Assembly: GCA_963785155.1 (NCBI GenBank)
Contig: CAWAUB010000002.1
Location: 24,499 to 88,498, forward strand
Length of the DNA stretch: 64,000 nucleotides
Source of the DNA: DASUSH01 sp963785155
GTDB lineage: Bacteria; Actinomycetota; Thermoleophilia; Solirubrobacterales; 70-9
Reading direction: 5' to 3'
This document shows positions 36,305-45,592 of the stretch, piece by piece. The position numbers and the translations under genes are program-made. How positions within the stretch are numbered: position 1 is the first letter of the stretch; the number at the start of each line of letters is the position of its first letter. The notes beneath the pieces were generated by a model. It ran no database searches, was not told the origin of the DNA, and saw nothing but the letters and a program-made list of their open reading frames with translations.

Positions 36305-37032
36305 TGATCGCGTTCTCGACCTTGAAGTCCCCGTCCTCCTGGAAGCACCGCATCCGGAAGGTCTGGTTGCCAGCGGGGACGTCGTTGATCACCGTGTGCG
36401 CGGTCACCATCGAGGCCGTGTCGAAGTCGGTGTGCTCGGCGTCGACCTGGCCGACCTCGGCGCGGACGCTCGAGGGCGAGTTGACGGCCGGGTCGCTGCG
36501 TGATGAAGCACTCGCCCTTGTCGGGCCCGGCGCCGACCCCGTACCAGCCGCCGCTCGCCACCGCGTAGACGTCGGAGGTCGCGGGGAGGTTGATGCTGCT
36601 GGTCGCGCAGGAAGGGCTCGCGTTCCCCTGCGGGTCGCAGGTGTTGCCGAACGTGGCGCTCGTCTGACCCGTCGATTTGAGCTGCGGGGCGCTCAGCCCA
36701 CCGAGTGCATTCGCGTTCTCGGCGGTCGCGGCGCTCCCCGCGCTCGTGGCGGTGTCAGCTGTTCCAGCGGTGTCGGCGCGACCCGCGGTGTCGGCCGACC
36801 CGGCGCTCCCCGCCCGCGCCGCGGAGGGGACCTCGCCCAGGGTGGCCTCATTGATCCGGGAGCCGTCGATCGTGTTGGCCTTCAGCTTGGTGCCGGCGAT
36901 CGTCTGCTTCTTGATCGACTTGCCGTTGATCTTGCTCGCCGCGTAGCCCGCGCCGCCGAGGGCGACGAAGAGGGCGATGACGGCGACGACGTTGGCGAAG
37001 GTGAGGCGCTGGGAAATCTTTGAATAGTTCAT
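36279..37032 (-). CDS. Secreted or anchored protein with NVVAVIALFVALGG leader, one frame break
   Basis: The N-terminal hydrophobic helix (FANVVAVIALFVALGGAGYAA) serves as signal or anchor. It is followed by a short-strand repeat region (KINGKSIKKQTIAGTKLKANTIDGSRINEATLG) like pentapeptide or beta-helix rungs, then an Ala/Thr/Asp-rich linker (SADTAGRADTAGTADTA), and a beta domain. I associate this leader with expanded surface-protein families of Thermoleophilia. One extra C near 36495 (ACGCAGC for ACGAGC) shifts the frame; corrected, it ends VENAIITVIRLPS at 36279. Confidence 0.72.
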
Positions 37033-37103
37033 GTCCTCAGCATCGGGCCGCAGGCCGCCCAGCGGCATAGCCGAGCCGCCCAGATTCGGGGGGTACGCCG
37101 CCT

Positions 37104-37133
37104 CCCCCAACGGGGGGTCCCCCAACAGGGGGG
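37104..37133 (-). terminator. Two C5/G6 hairpins after polX
   Basis: On the plus strand CCCCC-AAC-GGGGGG (37104-37117) and CCCCC-AACA-GGGGGG (37119-37133) follow each other directly. They start 1 base beyond the polX stop, so they probably end its transcript. The two units are near-identical direct repeats, which makes the homopolymer lengths uncertain. Confidence 0.6.
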
Positions 37134-37134
37134 T

Positions 37135-38871
37135 TCAGCCGCGCTTGCGGAGCTTCGAGAACTCGCGCCAGCCGCGCGTGTTCGCGATCTGGTCCTTCGT
37201 CAGCCAGGCGCGGCGCGCGGTCGCGATCCCGTAACGCATGTTGCCGAGGGTGCGGACCCGGTGGGCGTCGGTGTTGACGGCGATCATCACGCCGGCCTCA
37301 GCCGCCAGGCGGGCGTGGTGCTCGTTCAGGTCCCGGCGGTTCGGGTTGCCGTTGATCTCGAGCATCGTCCCGGCCTCGGCGGCCGCCTTCGCGACCCGGG
37401 CGACATCGATGTCGTACGGCTCCCTGCGCAGGATCAGCCGCCCGGTCAGGTGCCCGATGCAGTCGACGTGCGGGTTCTCGATCGCGGTGATCACGCGCTT
37501 GGTCATCTGCTTCTCCGACATCCGGAAGGCGGTGTGGGCGCTGCCGATCACCCAGTCGAGCTCCGCGAGCAGCTCGTCCGGGTAATCGAGCGTGCCGTCG
37601 GGAAGGATGTTGACCTCGGAGCCGGCGAGCAGGCGGAACCCGCGCTTGCCCTTGTTCCACTCGCGGATCTCCTCGATCCGGGCCGCCAGCTGCTCGTCGG
37701 TGACGTGGTTGCCGAACCCGTGGCTCGCCGAGTGGTCGGTGATCGCGAGGTACTTGTAGCCGCGCTCGCGTGCCGCCGCCGCCATCTCCTCGAGCGAGTT
37801 GACCCCGTCCGAGAGCGTCGTGTGGCAGTGCAGGTCGCCGACGATGTCGTCCTCGGTCACCAGCTCGGGAAGCTCGCCGTCGCGCGCCGCATCGAGCTCT
37901 CCTCGTCCCTCGCGCAGCTCGGGCTCGATGTAGGCAAGGCCGAGGCGCTCGTAGACCTCCTCCTCCGTCGCGTAGAGCTCGCCCTTCCCCGTTCGCTTGC
38001 CCTCCTCGACCGCGGCGATTCCGAGCTCGGAGACCGACAGTTCCATCGCCAGCGCGCGCTCGCGGAGCTGAACGTTGTGCTCCGCGGAGCCGGTGAAGTG
38101 CTGGAGCAGGTTGCCGTAGGCATCGGGAGGCGAGATCCGAAGGTCGATCGAGAGGCCCGTGTGGGTGATGACCTTCGCCGCCGCGTCGCCGCCGCGGCCG
38201 GCCTGGGCGACGAGCGGGTGATCCTGGAGGGTCTTCGCGAGCGCGCCCGGGTCCGAGGAGGTGGCGATCAGGTCGACGTCCTTGCACGTCTCGGCCATCC
38301 GCCGCGCCGACCCCGCGATCTCGACCCGCTCCGCCTCCGGCAGCTCCCGCAGTGCTTCGGCCAGCTCCTCGGCCGCCTCGAGCGCGTCGGAGAGGAGGAC
38401 GCGGACGGTCGGGCCCTCGTCGCCCAGCTTCTGGATCTCGGCGATCAGGTTCTCCTCCGCCTTCTCGCCGAACCCCTTCATCGAGCTGAGCTTTCCCTCC
38501 CGGGCAGCCGCCTCGAGTCCTTCCAGGTCCGCGATCCCGAGCTCGTCGTAGAAGCGCCGCGCAGTCTTTGCCCCCAGGCCGGGAATCCGCGTCACCTCGA
38601 TCAGGGTGGGCGGGAACTTCTGCTTGAGCTTCTCCGTCTGGGGCAGCGAGCCCTCGTCGAGCAGGGTCAGCACCTTCGACTCGATCGTCGATCCGACCCC
38701 GGGCAACTCGGTGAGCTTGCCCGCGCGAGCGAGCTCGGCCACGGAGACCGGATGCGTGCGGATGACCCGTGCGGCCTCCCGGTAGGCGAGGACGCGATAG
38801 CGGACCGCGCCGTCGAGCTCGTACAGCGTCCCGAGCTCGTCCAGAGCGGCCGCGATCTCGCCGTTGCGCAT
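37135..38871 (-). CDS. polX: Bacterial family X DNA polymerase with PHP domain
   Basis: The 578-residue protein has helix-hairpin-helix segments (LPGVGSTIESKVLTLL; IPGLGAKTARRFYDELG; MKGFGEKAEENL), a nucleotidyltransferase palm (AGSARRMAETCKDVDLIAT with the D-x-D metal site, and SIDLRI for the third Asp), and a C-terminal PHP domain (DLHCHTTLSDG, ITDHSASHGF, GSEVNILPDG, IGSAHTAF, AVNTDAHR). It acts in base-excision and gap repair, the PHP part having 3'-5' nuclease/phosphatase activity. ATG 38871 was chosen at the conserved start. It is divergent from the GT2 gene with 23 bases between. Confidence 0.95.
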   Translation of the reverse strand: MRNGEIAAALDELGTLYELDGAVRYRVLAYREAARVIRTHPVSVAELARAGKLTELPGVGSTIESKVLTLLDEGSLPQTEKLKQKFPPTLIEVTRIPGLGAKTARRFYDELGIADLEGLEAAAREGKLSSMKGFGEKAEENLIAEIQKLGDEGPTVRVLLSDALEAAEELAEALRELPEAERVEIAGSARRMAETCKDVDLIATSSDPGALAKTLQDHPLVAQAGRGGDAAAKVITHTGLSIDLRISPPDAYGNLLQHFTGSAEHNVQLRERALAMELSVSELGIAAVEEGKRTGKGELYATEEEVYERLGLAYIEPELREGRGELDAARDGELPELVTEDDIVGDLHCHTTLSDGVNSLEEMAAAARERGYKYLAITDHSASHGFGNHVTDEQLAARIEEIREWNKGKRGFRLLAGSEVNILPDGTLDYPDELLAELDWVIGSAHTAFRMSEKQMTKRVITAIENPHVDCIGHLTGRLILRREPYDIDVARVAKAAAEAGTMLEINGNPNRRDLNEHHARLAAEAGVMIAVNTDAHRVRTLGNMRYGIATARRAWLTKDQIANTRGWREFSKLRKRG

Positions 38872-38894
38872 CGCCGGAAAATAGCCTTGTGGGG

Positions 38895-39633
38895 ATGAAT
38901 GGCGAGGCACGCCCACCGATCGACGGCCCGACGTGGGTCGTTATCCCCACCTACAACGAGGCCGACACGCTCGAGAGCCTCGTCCGCGAGGTGCTCGCCG
39001 AGCTGCCCTCCGAGCGCCGGATCCTCGTGGTCGACGACTCCTCACCCGACGGGACCGGGAAGATCGCGGACCGCCTCGCCGCCGACGATGCCGACGTCGA
39101 GGTGCTCCACCACGGGGAAAAGCTCGGGCTGGGCCCGGCCTACGTGGCCGGCTTCGCGCCGAGCGCTCGCGGGCGGAGCAGCGGCGATCGTGCAGATGGA
39201 CGCCGATTTCTCGCACGAGCCGCAATACCTGCCGGAACTACTGGGCGCGCTCGCGAACGCCGACCTGGCGCTCGGCTCGCGCTACGTGCCCGGCGGCCAC
39301 GTCCACGACTGGGGGGCAGGGCGCCGGACGATCAGCCGGCTGGGCTCGAACTACGCCCGCACCGCGCTCGGGGTCGGGGTGCGCGACCTGACCGGCGGCT
39401 TCAAGGCCTGGCGCCGGGAAGCGCTCGAGGGGATCGCGATCGACGACGTGAGCGCGATCGGCTACGCGTTCCAGGTGGAGACGACCTACCGGGCGATCAA
39501 GGCCGGATTCCGGGTCGTGGAGGTACCGATCGCCTTCCGCGACCGCCGCGTCGGCGCCTCCAAGATGACGCGATCGATAGTTTTCGAGGCCGCCTGGCAG
39601 GTGCCGGCAATGAGGCTGAGGCGCCGCTTGTAG
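38895..39633 (+). CDS. GT2 polyprenol-phosphate mannosyltransferase-like enzyme, one frame break
   Basis: A protein of about 245 residues of the DPM1/Ppm1 type: WVVIPTYNEADTLESLV, ILVVDDSSPDGTGKIAD, VQMDADFSHEPQYLPEL (DxD), GSRYVPGG and DLTGGFKAWRREAL are all present. It would transfer a sugar, usually mannose, to polyprenyl phosphate on the inner face of the membrane. The frame breaks near 39160 within TTCGCGCCGAGCG, and removing one base gives the continuous reading GFARALAGGAAAIVQMDAD. The thioredoxin -35 box overlaps its last codons. Confidence 0.9.
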
Positions 39634-39656
39634 TTCGGCAGGCGGGGTACTATACT
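39628..39656 (+). promoter_or_regulatory. Strong sigma70-type promoter for the thioredoxin operon
   Basis: TTGTAG (39628-39633), exactly 17 bases, TATACT (39651-39656). The transcript would start near 39663, about 33 bases before the trxA GTG, leaving room for AGGAGAAAG. It is one of the best promoter matches in the window. Confidence 0.75.
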
Positions 39657-39695
39657 TTCTGAAGTAACACCGACGAGGATCAGGAGAAAGCAAAA

Positions 39696-40022
39696 GTGAG
39701 TGGCAACCTCCCCGACGTGACCGACGCCAACTTCAAGGCCGAGGTGCTGGACTCCGAGACGCCCGTGCTGGTCGACTTCTGGGCGCCGTGGTGCGGCCCC
39801 TGCCGCGTCGTCCACCCGATCCTCGAGGAGATGGCCGCGGAGCGCGCCGACGTCAAGATCGTCAGCCTGAACGTCGACGAGAACCAGGACACCGCGTCCG
39901 CCTACGACGTGCTCTCGATCCCCACGATGATCCTCTTCAAGGACGGCGATGCCGCCAAGCGCGTCGTCGGCGCGATGCCGAAGAAGCGCCTCGAGGCCGA
40001 ACTCGAGCCCGCGCTCGCCTAG
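39696..40022 (+). CDS. trxA: Thioredoxin
   Basis: A 108-residue thioredoxin with the redox motif WAPWCGPCR, the DENQD...YDVLSIPTMILFKDG core containing the cis-Pro, and a C-terminal helix. It reduces protein disulfides in the cytoplasm. The GTG start is preceded by AGGAGAAAG. A promoter lies 40 bases upstream. It is followed at 18 bases by another thioredoxin-fold gene. Confidence 0.96.
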   Translation: MSGNLPDVTDANFKAEVLDSETPVLVDFWAPWCGPCRVVHPILEEMAAERADVKIVSLNVDENQDTASAYDVLSIPTMILFKDGDAAKRVVGAMPKKRLEAELEPALA

Positions 40023-40040
40023 GACCCCGGTCAGCGTCTC

Positions 40041-40577
40041 TTGAAGATCACGGGCGGTCAGATCGGCGCGCCCGCGCCGGAGTTTGAGCTACCCGACACG
40101 ACGGGTGAGACCCACTCGCTGCACGAGCACGGCGAGGCGTCCGCGACGGTCTTGGTCTGGACCTGCAATCACTGTCCCTACGCGATCGCCTGGCACGGCC
40201 GAATCGAGGACCTCGCCCGCGACTACGCGGATCGGGGCGTTCGAGTGCTCGCGGTGAACTCCAACGATCCGGAGCGCTACCCGGCCGACTCGCCAGAGGC
40301 GATGAAGAAGCGGGTTGAGCAGGAGGGGTGGGAGTTCCCGTATCTCCACGACGCCACCCAGGAGGCCGCGCGTGCCTACGACGCCCAGGTGACTCCGCAC
40401 GTGTTTCTCTACGGCCCCGAGGGACGCCTGCGCTACTCAGGGGCGCCCGATGCCGACTACGAGGACCGTTCGCTGAACGCCGAGTGGCTCCGCGAAGCGC
40501 TCGATGCCGTGCTCGCCGGCGAGGAGCCCACCCGCGCCCACACGGAGGCGGAGGGCTGCTCGATCAAGTGGAAGTAG
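40041..40577 (+). CDS. Thioredoxin-fold redoxin (AhpC/TSA-like)
   Basis: The 178-residue protein has the redoxin opening IGAPAPEFELPDTTGETHSL, the TCNHCPYAIAW segment in place of the usual peroxiredoxin or TlpA site, and the cis-Pro strand QVTPHVFLYGPEGRLRYSG. It belongs to the redoxin group with a C-x2-C-like (CNHC) site; thiol peroxidase or disulfide exchange is likely. TTG 40041 is the start. It shares the trxA transcript, and its last bases overlap the end of zwf on the other strand. Confidence 0.85.
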   Translation: MKITGGQIGAPAPEFELPDTTGETHSLHEHGEASATVLVWTCNHCPYAIAWHGRIEDLARDYADRGVRVLAVNSNDPERYPADSPEAMKKRVEQEGWEFPYLHDATQEAARAYDAQVTPHVFLYGPEGRLRYSGAPDADYEDRSLNAEWLREALDAVLAGEEPTRAHTEAEGCSIKWK

Positions 40578-42075
40578 GCTCCTCCGCTTCCTTCTCGACC
40601 TTCGTCTTGGCCGTAAGCGGACCCCGCCAGTGGCGGGCGAAGGGGAGCCGCCAGCCGAAGGGCTCAACCAGCCGGTTCATCGCGTCGGGCCCCCAACACC
40701 CCTGTGCGTAGAGGTGGACGGGCGTCTCCGCCTCCAGCACCGGCGTTGAGACCTCCCACAGGCGCTCGATCCCATCGGCGGTGGTGAACAGGGTGTGGTC
40801 GCCGAGCATCGCGTCGCGGATCAGCCGCTCGTATGCCTCGAGCGTGTCCTCGTGTTCGACCTCCTGAAGCGAGAACTGGAGGCTCTGCTTGTCCAGGGTC
40901 ATTCCCGGCCCGGGCTTCTTGCCGTAGAACGAAAGCGATAGGCGCGAGCTCTCGTCGAGATCGAAGGTGAGGTGATCGGGGCCGTGCGAGCCGACACCCG
41001 AGCCCTCGGGGAACATGCTCTTCGGCGGCTCGCGGAAGGCGATCGAGATGATCCGCCAGCCCTCCGCCATCCGCTTGCCGGTGCGCAGGAAGAACGGCAC
41101 GCCGGCCCAGCGCCAGTTGTCGACCTCGCACTTCAGAGCCACGAACGTCTCCGTGTCCGACTGCTCATCGACGCCCTCTTCGAAGTGGTAGCCCTCGTAC
41201 TGCCCTCGAACGACGTTGTCGGGCTCGAGCGGGAGCATCGAGCGGAAGACCTTGTTCTTCTCGATCGTGATCGCGTTCGGCTCGAGCGCCGTCGGCGGCT
41301 CCATCGCGACGAAGGCGAGGATCTGGAAGAGGTGCGTGACGACCATGTCGCGGAAGGCGCCCGTCTCCTCGTAGAAGGCGGCGCGCTCGCCGACCGCGAG
41401 CGTCTCCGGCACCTCGATCTGGATGTGCTCGATGTGATCGCGGTCCCAGATCGGCTCGAAGAGCCCGTTGGCGAAGCGCAGCGCCAGGATGTTCTGGGCC
41501 GCCTCCTTGCCGAGGTAGTGGTCGATGCGGAAGACCTGCTCCTCGGCGAACACCTCGTGGAGCTTCGCGTTCACCTCCCGGGCGCTCGCGAGGTCGTGGC
41601 CAAACGGCTTCTCCAGGATGATCCGCGCGCGCTCGACCAGGCCGGCCTCATCGATCAGCGCAACCAGCGACTCGACCGCAGCGGGGGGCACGCTCAGGTA
41701 GTTCAGGATCCGGGCGTCTTCACCGAGCTCGGCGCGCGCCTTGCCGACCGCCGCCGCCAGGACCTCCGCGCTCTCCTTGATGTCGGCGGCGGTGATCCGG
41801 CGGGCGAAGTCGGCCCACTCCTCATCGGTCGGAGACGCACGCCCCGCCGCGTCGACCGCCTCGCGGGCGAGCTCGCGCAGCTCCTCGTCGGTGCTTGGGC
41901 CGCGCGTGCATCCCACCAGCCGGAAGTCCGGCAGGAGCCCCGCCTCGTGCAGGTGGTAGAGCCCGGGCAGGAGCTTGCGCTTCGAGAGGTCCCCGGTGAC
42001 GCCGAAGAGGACGATCACATGGGGGTCGATCGGCCGCAGCTGGGGTGCGGGAGCGTCGGTAGGCGAAGCGGTCAC
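40564..42075 (-). CDS. zwf: Glucose-6-phosphate 1-dehydrogenase
   Basis: A 503-residue full-length enzyme. VLFGVTGDLSKRKLLPGLYHL is the NADP loop, RIDHYLGKE the substrate motif, and the C-terminal half has PFFLRTGKRM. It makes 6-phosphogluconolactone and NADPH, feeding the pentose phosphate route and the nearby thioredoxins. GTG 42075 is the start. It is alone on its strand, without tal/pgl/gnd neighbours in the window. Confidence 0.96.
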   Translation of the reverse strand: MTASPTDAPAPQLRPIDPHVIVLFGVTGDLSKRKLLPGLYHLHEAGLLPDFRLVGCTRGPSTDEELRELAREAVDAAGRASPTDEEWADFARRITAADIKESAEVLAAAVGKARAELGEDARILNYLSVPPAAVESLVALIDEAGLVERARIILEKPFGHDLASAREVNAKLHEVFAEEQVFRIDHYLGKEAAQNILALRFANGLFEPIWDRDHIEHIQIEVPETLAVGERAAFYEETGAFRDMVVTHLFQILAFVAMEPPTALEPNAITIEKNKVFRSMLPLEPDNVVRGQYEGYHFEEGVDEQSDTETFVALKCEVDNWRWAGVPFFLRTGKRMAEGWRIISIAFREPPKSMFPEGSGVGSHGPDHLTFDLDESSRLSLSFYGKKPGPGMTLDKQSLQFSLQEVEHEDTLEAYERLIRDAMLGDHTLFTTADGIERLWEVSTPVLEAETPVHLYAQGCWGPDAMNRLVEPFGWRLPFARHWRGPLTAKTKVEKEAEEPTST

Positions 42076-42119
42076 CGCGCGTCAACCTAAACGAACTGCG
42101 CGACCGGGGTGTTGGTCGC

Positions 42120-45100
42120 CTACCCGCCGCAGCCGGTGCGTACGACCGTGACCCGGGCGGTTGCCGAGCGCGACGTGTTGGACTCGCTCGTCGCCGTAAC
42201 GGTAAAGACGCCTGCCCCATTCGGCGCGGTGTAGAGACCGCCCTGGGTGATTCCGCCACCGGTGGCGCTCCACGTCACCTCGCTGCCCAGGCGCTCGGAG
42301 CCGGAGGTGAACACGGGGCGGAACTGTTGTGTGGCTCCGATTCCCAGCTCGGCGGTCCCGGGGACAACGAAGAGGTCGATGTTGCAAATCTCGAGGGCGT
42401 CGAGAAAACGGTTTGCGAAGGGAAAGTCGGTGAGACCCTCTGCATAGGTAAATCCCTCGATCAAGTCCCTACCGCCTCCTGCGCGGTCGGTCGCGCAACG
42501 TTCGAGGCCGTTCGTAAGGACCAGCTCGAGGGCGGGATCCAGCGCGTTGGTCAGCCGGCCCACGGATTCGGACTCGCCGAGATTCAGGAGCTCGGTCCGC
42601 AGCGCGAAGGCGAACTCGAAGCCGCTGATGTTTCCGTCGCGGTTGAGGTCGCCGCTGACGTTCGCCGGAAGCTCCGAGCTTCGGAATTGGGCGAGCGGAT
42701 TCGCGGGTTTGGTGATCGCGGCGATCGCCGTTCCCGTCAGAAGCCGGCCCTGCTGCGCGATGCAGTCGGTGCCGGCGCTGTCCTTGGCGCCGAGCAGGAC
42801 GCGCTGGGAGTTCAGTTCAAAGAGCTCGCGGATCGAGCCCAGGGTCGGCCGTGAGAAACCGCGCGAGCAGGAGTCTGTGATGAGCGACCTCAACGAGCGA
42901 AGGGCCTTATCGACCACCTGCCCGCAGACCGGGTGCCTGTCGCAGAATTTCGGCGGCTTGAGGTTCACAAAGGGCGTCGAGTAGCGCTCGTCCCAGATCA
43001 AAAGCAGCTCGAACAGATGCGCTGAGCACCGCGGGCGAGAAGTTGCCGGGCCTCACGAGGAGCGGATTGAGGATGTTCGCGATGTCCGCCTCCGCTGCCT
43101 CGGCGCCGCCGTGCCCGGAGAAGTGCTCGATCTCGATCACGAGCGTGTTCCCGATGCCGAGGGGGTCGCTGACCTCGAAGCCGTCCTCACCGGTGCCGAA
43201 ACCGACGGTCGAGCCGCCGAAGTTACCGGCGCCGGTGATCGTCAGCTTTGCCGGGACGGCGAGTGCGAGCCCATCGGGCGAGAGCTCTACCCCTGCGGCG
43301 GGGCCGCTCAGGGGCAGCCCCTTGAAGCGCTTGACCGGGGTCATCTTGATCGCCTGTTCGATGGCGAGCGCTCCGGCAGGGATCTGGAGCAGGTATGAGG
43401 TGCCGTCGGCGCCCTGCGCTGAAATCTCGCCTCCGTCGGGACCGATCGAGCCGACAGTTGCGCTGGCCTCGTCGAGCTCAGCGTCAAGGTCGCCGTTAAA
43501 CGGCCTCAGGACCCGCAGCCGAGCCGAGGAGGAGCGCTCGCCGCGGTGAAGGACGACGCGGTGGGGGCCTGGGTCCACGTCGGGGACGACCAACGAGAGG
43601 CTCCTGCCCCTCGCCTTTGTGAGCTTGGCCGACTCACCTGCGACAGTCGCTCGGACGCGCTTGCCACCCAGGTGACGACCGCGGATGAGGATCGCGGCCC
43701 CGGCGACGGCGGCACCGGGCTCCAGCGTCATCGCCCGCGGGGGTCCGCCGCTGCCATCGCTAGCGCGCTGGGCGAGCGAGGGGGCCGGTCGGTTCGGCGA
43801 GTTCGCGCCGGTGCGGGCGCCGACTCGGCGAGCCCCGACGCTCGGATCGACCGGCTCCTCGACCTCGGAGCTTTCGTCCGCAGCCGCCGGTGAATCGTCC
43901 TCACAGGGAATGCGACCCCAATCGGGGGATTCGTTGTAGGCGCTTCCCAGCTCCGTATCGGTCGACACCGGCTCGGGGTACGTCAGCTCGTGCATGTTGG
44001 TGCCGTCGACGTTGATCGAGTAGATCCCCTGGCCCCCGCCTTCGGGGCGGTGCGCAAAAGCGATCTGGGTGCCGTCGGGGGAGAAGGTTGGGTCAGTCTG
44101 CAACGTGCTGCCCAGGTGAGACGTGAGGTTGATCGAGTTGCTGCCGTCGAGATCGCTCACGACGATGTCGCCGCCGCCGGTCGCCATCCGGGTTCCGTCG
44201 GGGGAGAGCTCGTCTGGAATCGGGAGCCCCGTCTCAAACTTGTCGCTGCCGTCGAGCGCCATCGAGCAGGAGCCGGAACTGCCCCCGCAGTCTCCCGCGT
44301 AAAAGATCCTCGTGCCATCTGGGGAGAAGGTCGGGCCAACGCCGGTCGCGAGGCGCGTTAGGCCCGTACCGGTGTCGTTGACGATGTAGACCGCCGGGGA
44401 ATTGCCCGTTTCCGCCTCAGCTTGGACGAAAGCGATCTTGGTTCCGTCGGGAGACCAGGTTGGAAAGCGAGACGAGTCGTTGTTGTCGTCGGGCCGCACG
44501 CCGCCAGAGAGTTCGTCCGAAAGCAGCCTCTTGCCCCCGCCGTTGACGTCCATCGAATAGATCGAGTAGATATCGGGCCTGTACCCGCCGTCGAGAAGTC
44601 TGGGTGGCCCGCTGGTGTCTTGCGCGTAGGCAATTCTCGTCCCGTCGGGGGAGAAGGCTGGATCTTCCGCGAAGCTGTCGGTGCTCCCCTCCGTCACGTC
44701 CGTCAGCGAACCGAACTCGTTGTTGCCGTCGGCGCCCATCGTGTAGATGCCTCGTGCAGTGTGGAAGCCGAATTCGTTGCAGTCGTTGGGGTTCTCAAGA
44801 TGGCAATAGTCGGTGTCGCGATCGCTGACGAAGACGATCGTCCCGCTCGTCACCAGCGGACACGGGTTGGCGGCGCCCACGTTCGCGGTAGCCGTCGCGT
44901 CGCTGAACCCCGGAGCCGAGACGCGGACGGTGACCGTGAAAGTTCGCGCCGCGCACGCCGGCGAATCAGCGACGGCGATGTTCCATTGGCGGCAGGACTC
45001 CACGCCGGTGTCGGGCAGCGAGCCGAGGTTGGCCGGGTTAGCCCCGCTGGTGACCGTCACGCCGGCCGGCGGCTCGAGCGTGATTGTCGCGTCGTCGGCG

Positions 45101-45363
45101 GCCGCAGCGAGGTCGTCCGTGGGTTCCTCGGCCGACGGTGCCTCCGCGGCGCTCTCGGCGCCGCCGCCCCCGGCGCGATTGAGGCCGCATCCGCGCACCT
45201 GGGCGGCTCCGCCGCCGGCAGGCGGCTGCGCGGGAACGGTGGCTGTCACCTCCAGACCTTCCGCGTCCGCGGTCGCCGTGACGGCGGTGAATCCCGCGAT
45301 CACGCAAACGGCCGCGATTGCGGCGGTGAGCGTGCCGATCCGGCTCCTCCGGGTCATGCGCAT
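42120..45363 (-). CDS. Large secreted TolB/PD40 propeller protein with Ig- and ZU5-like domains, one frame break
   Basis: A protein of about 1080 residues. The signal peptide (IGTLTAAIAAVCVIAGFTAVTATADA) is followed by a beta-sandwich, then at least six PD40 blades, each with (F/W)SPDGT(R/K)IAYA-type strands, an IPT-like domain (AILIRGRHLGGKRVRATVAG), a ZU5-like stretch (GGEISAQGADGTSYLLQIPAGAL), an EF-hand/dockerin-like segment (SGDLNRDGNISGFEFAFAL), and a C-terminal Ig-like domain. It is probably a surface adhesion or ligand-binding protein. The frame changes near 43015 (SAL...FELLLIWDERY resumes in another frame). Start: ATG 45363 or 45357, just before the basic n-region. The 184 bases upstream to 45592 hold nothing recognisable. 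Confidence 0.72.
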
Positions 45364-45592
45364 GCGGAACCTTCCTGCTCCCGGCAGGTTGCTCCTGAGA
45401 GCATGCACCGGGATATTGGGACGACGCGGGACCCTCGCTGGGGTCGACTGTGGTCGTCAGAGGCCGAATAGGGCGGAGGGCCCGGCGGGCTTTACGAGAA
45501 CGGCCGGCGGCAACAAAAGATGCGCCTTGCGTTGACGAACCTAACCCGCGTGGTGCCCGAAAGCATCCGTATTAGGCCGCAGAGCTGATTGC

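Noticed and set aside
37096..37140. CRISPR-like or short tandem repeat
   Set aside because: There are only two G/C-run units without spacers; they read better as twin terminator hairpins after polX.
37261..38898. 545-codon plus-strand open frame across polX
   Set aside because: Shadow; PolX and PHP motifs are on the minus strand.
42120..43001. Separate secreted protein gene
   Set aside because: It has no start or signal peptide of its own, and the upstream propeller protein continues into it after a one-base correction near 43015.
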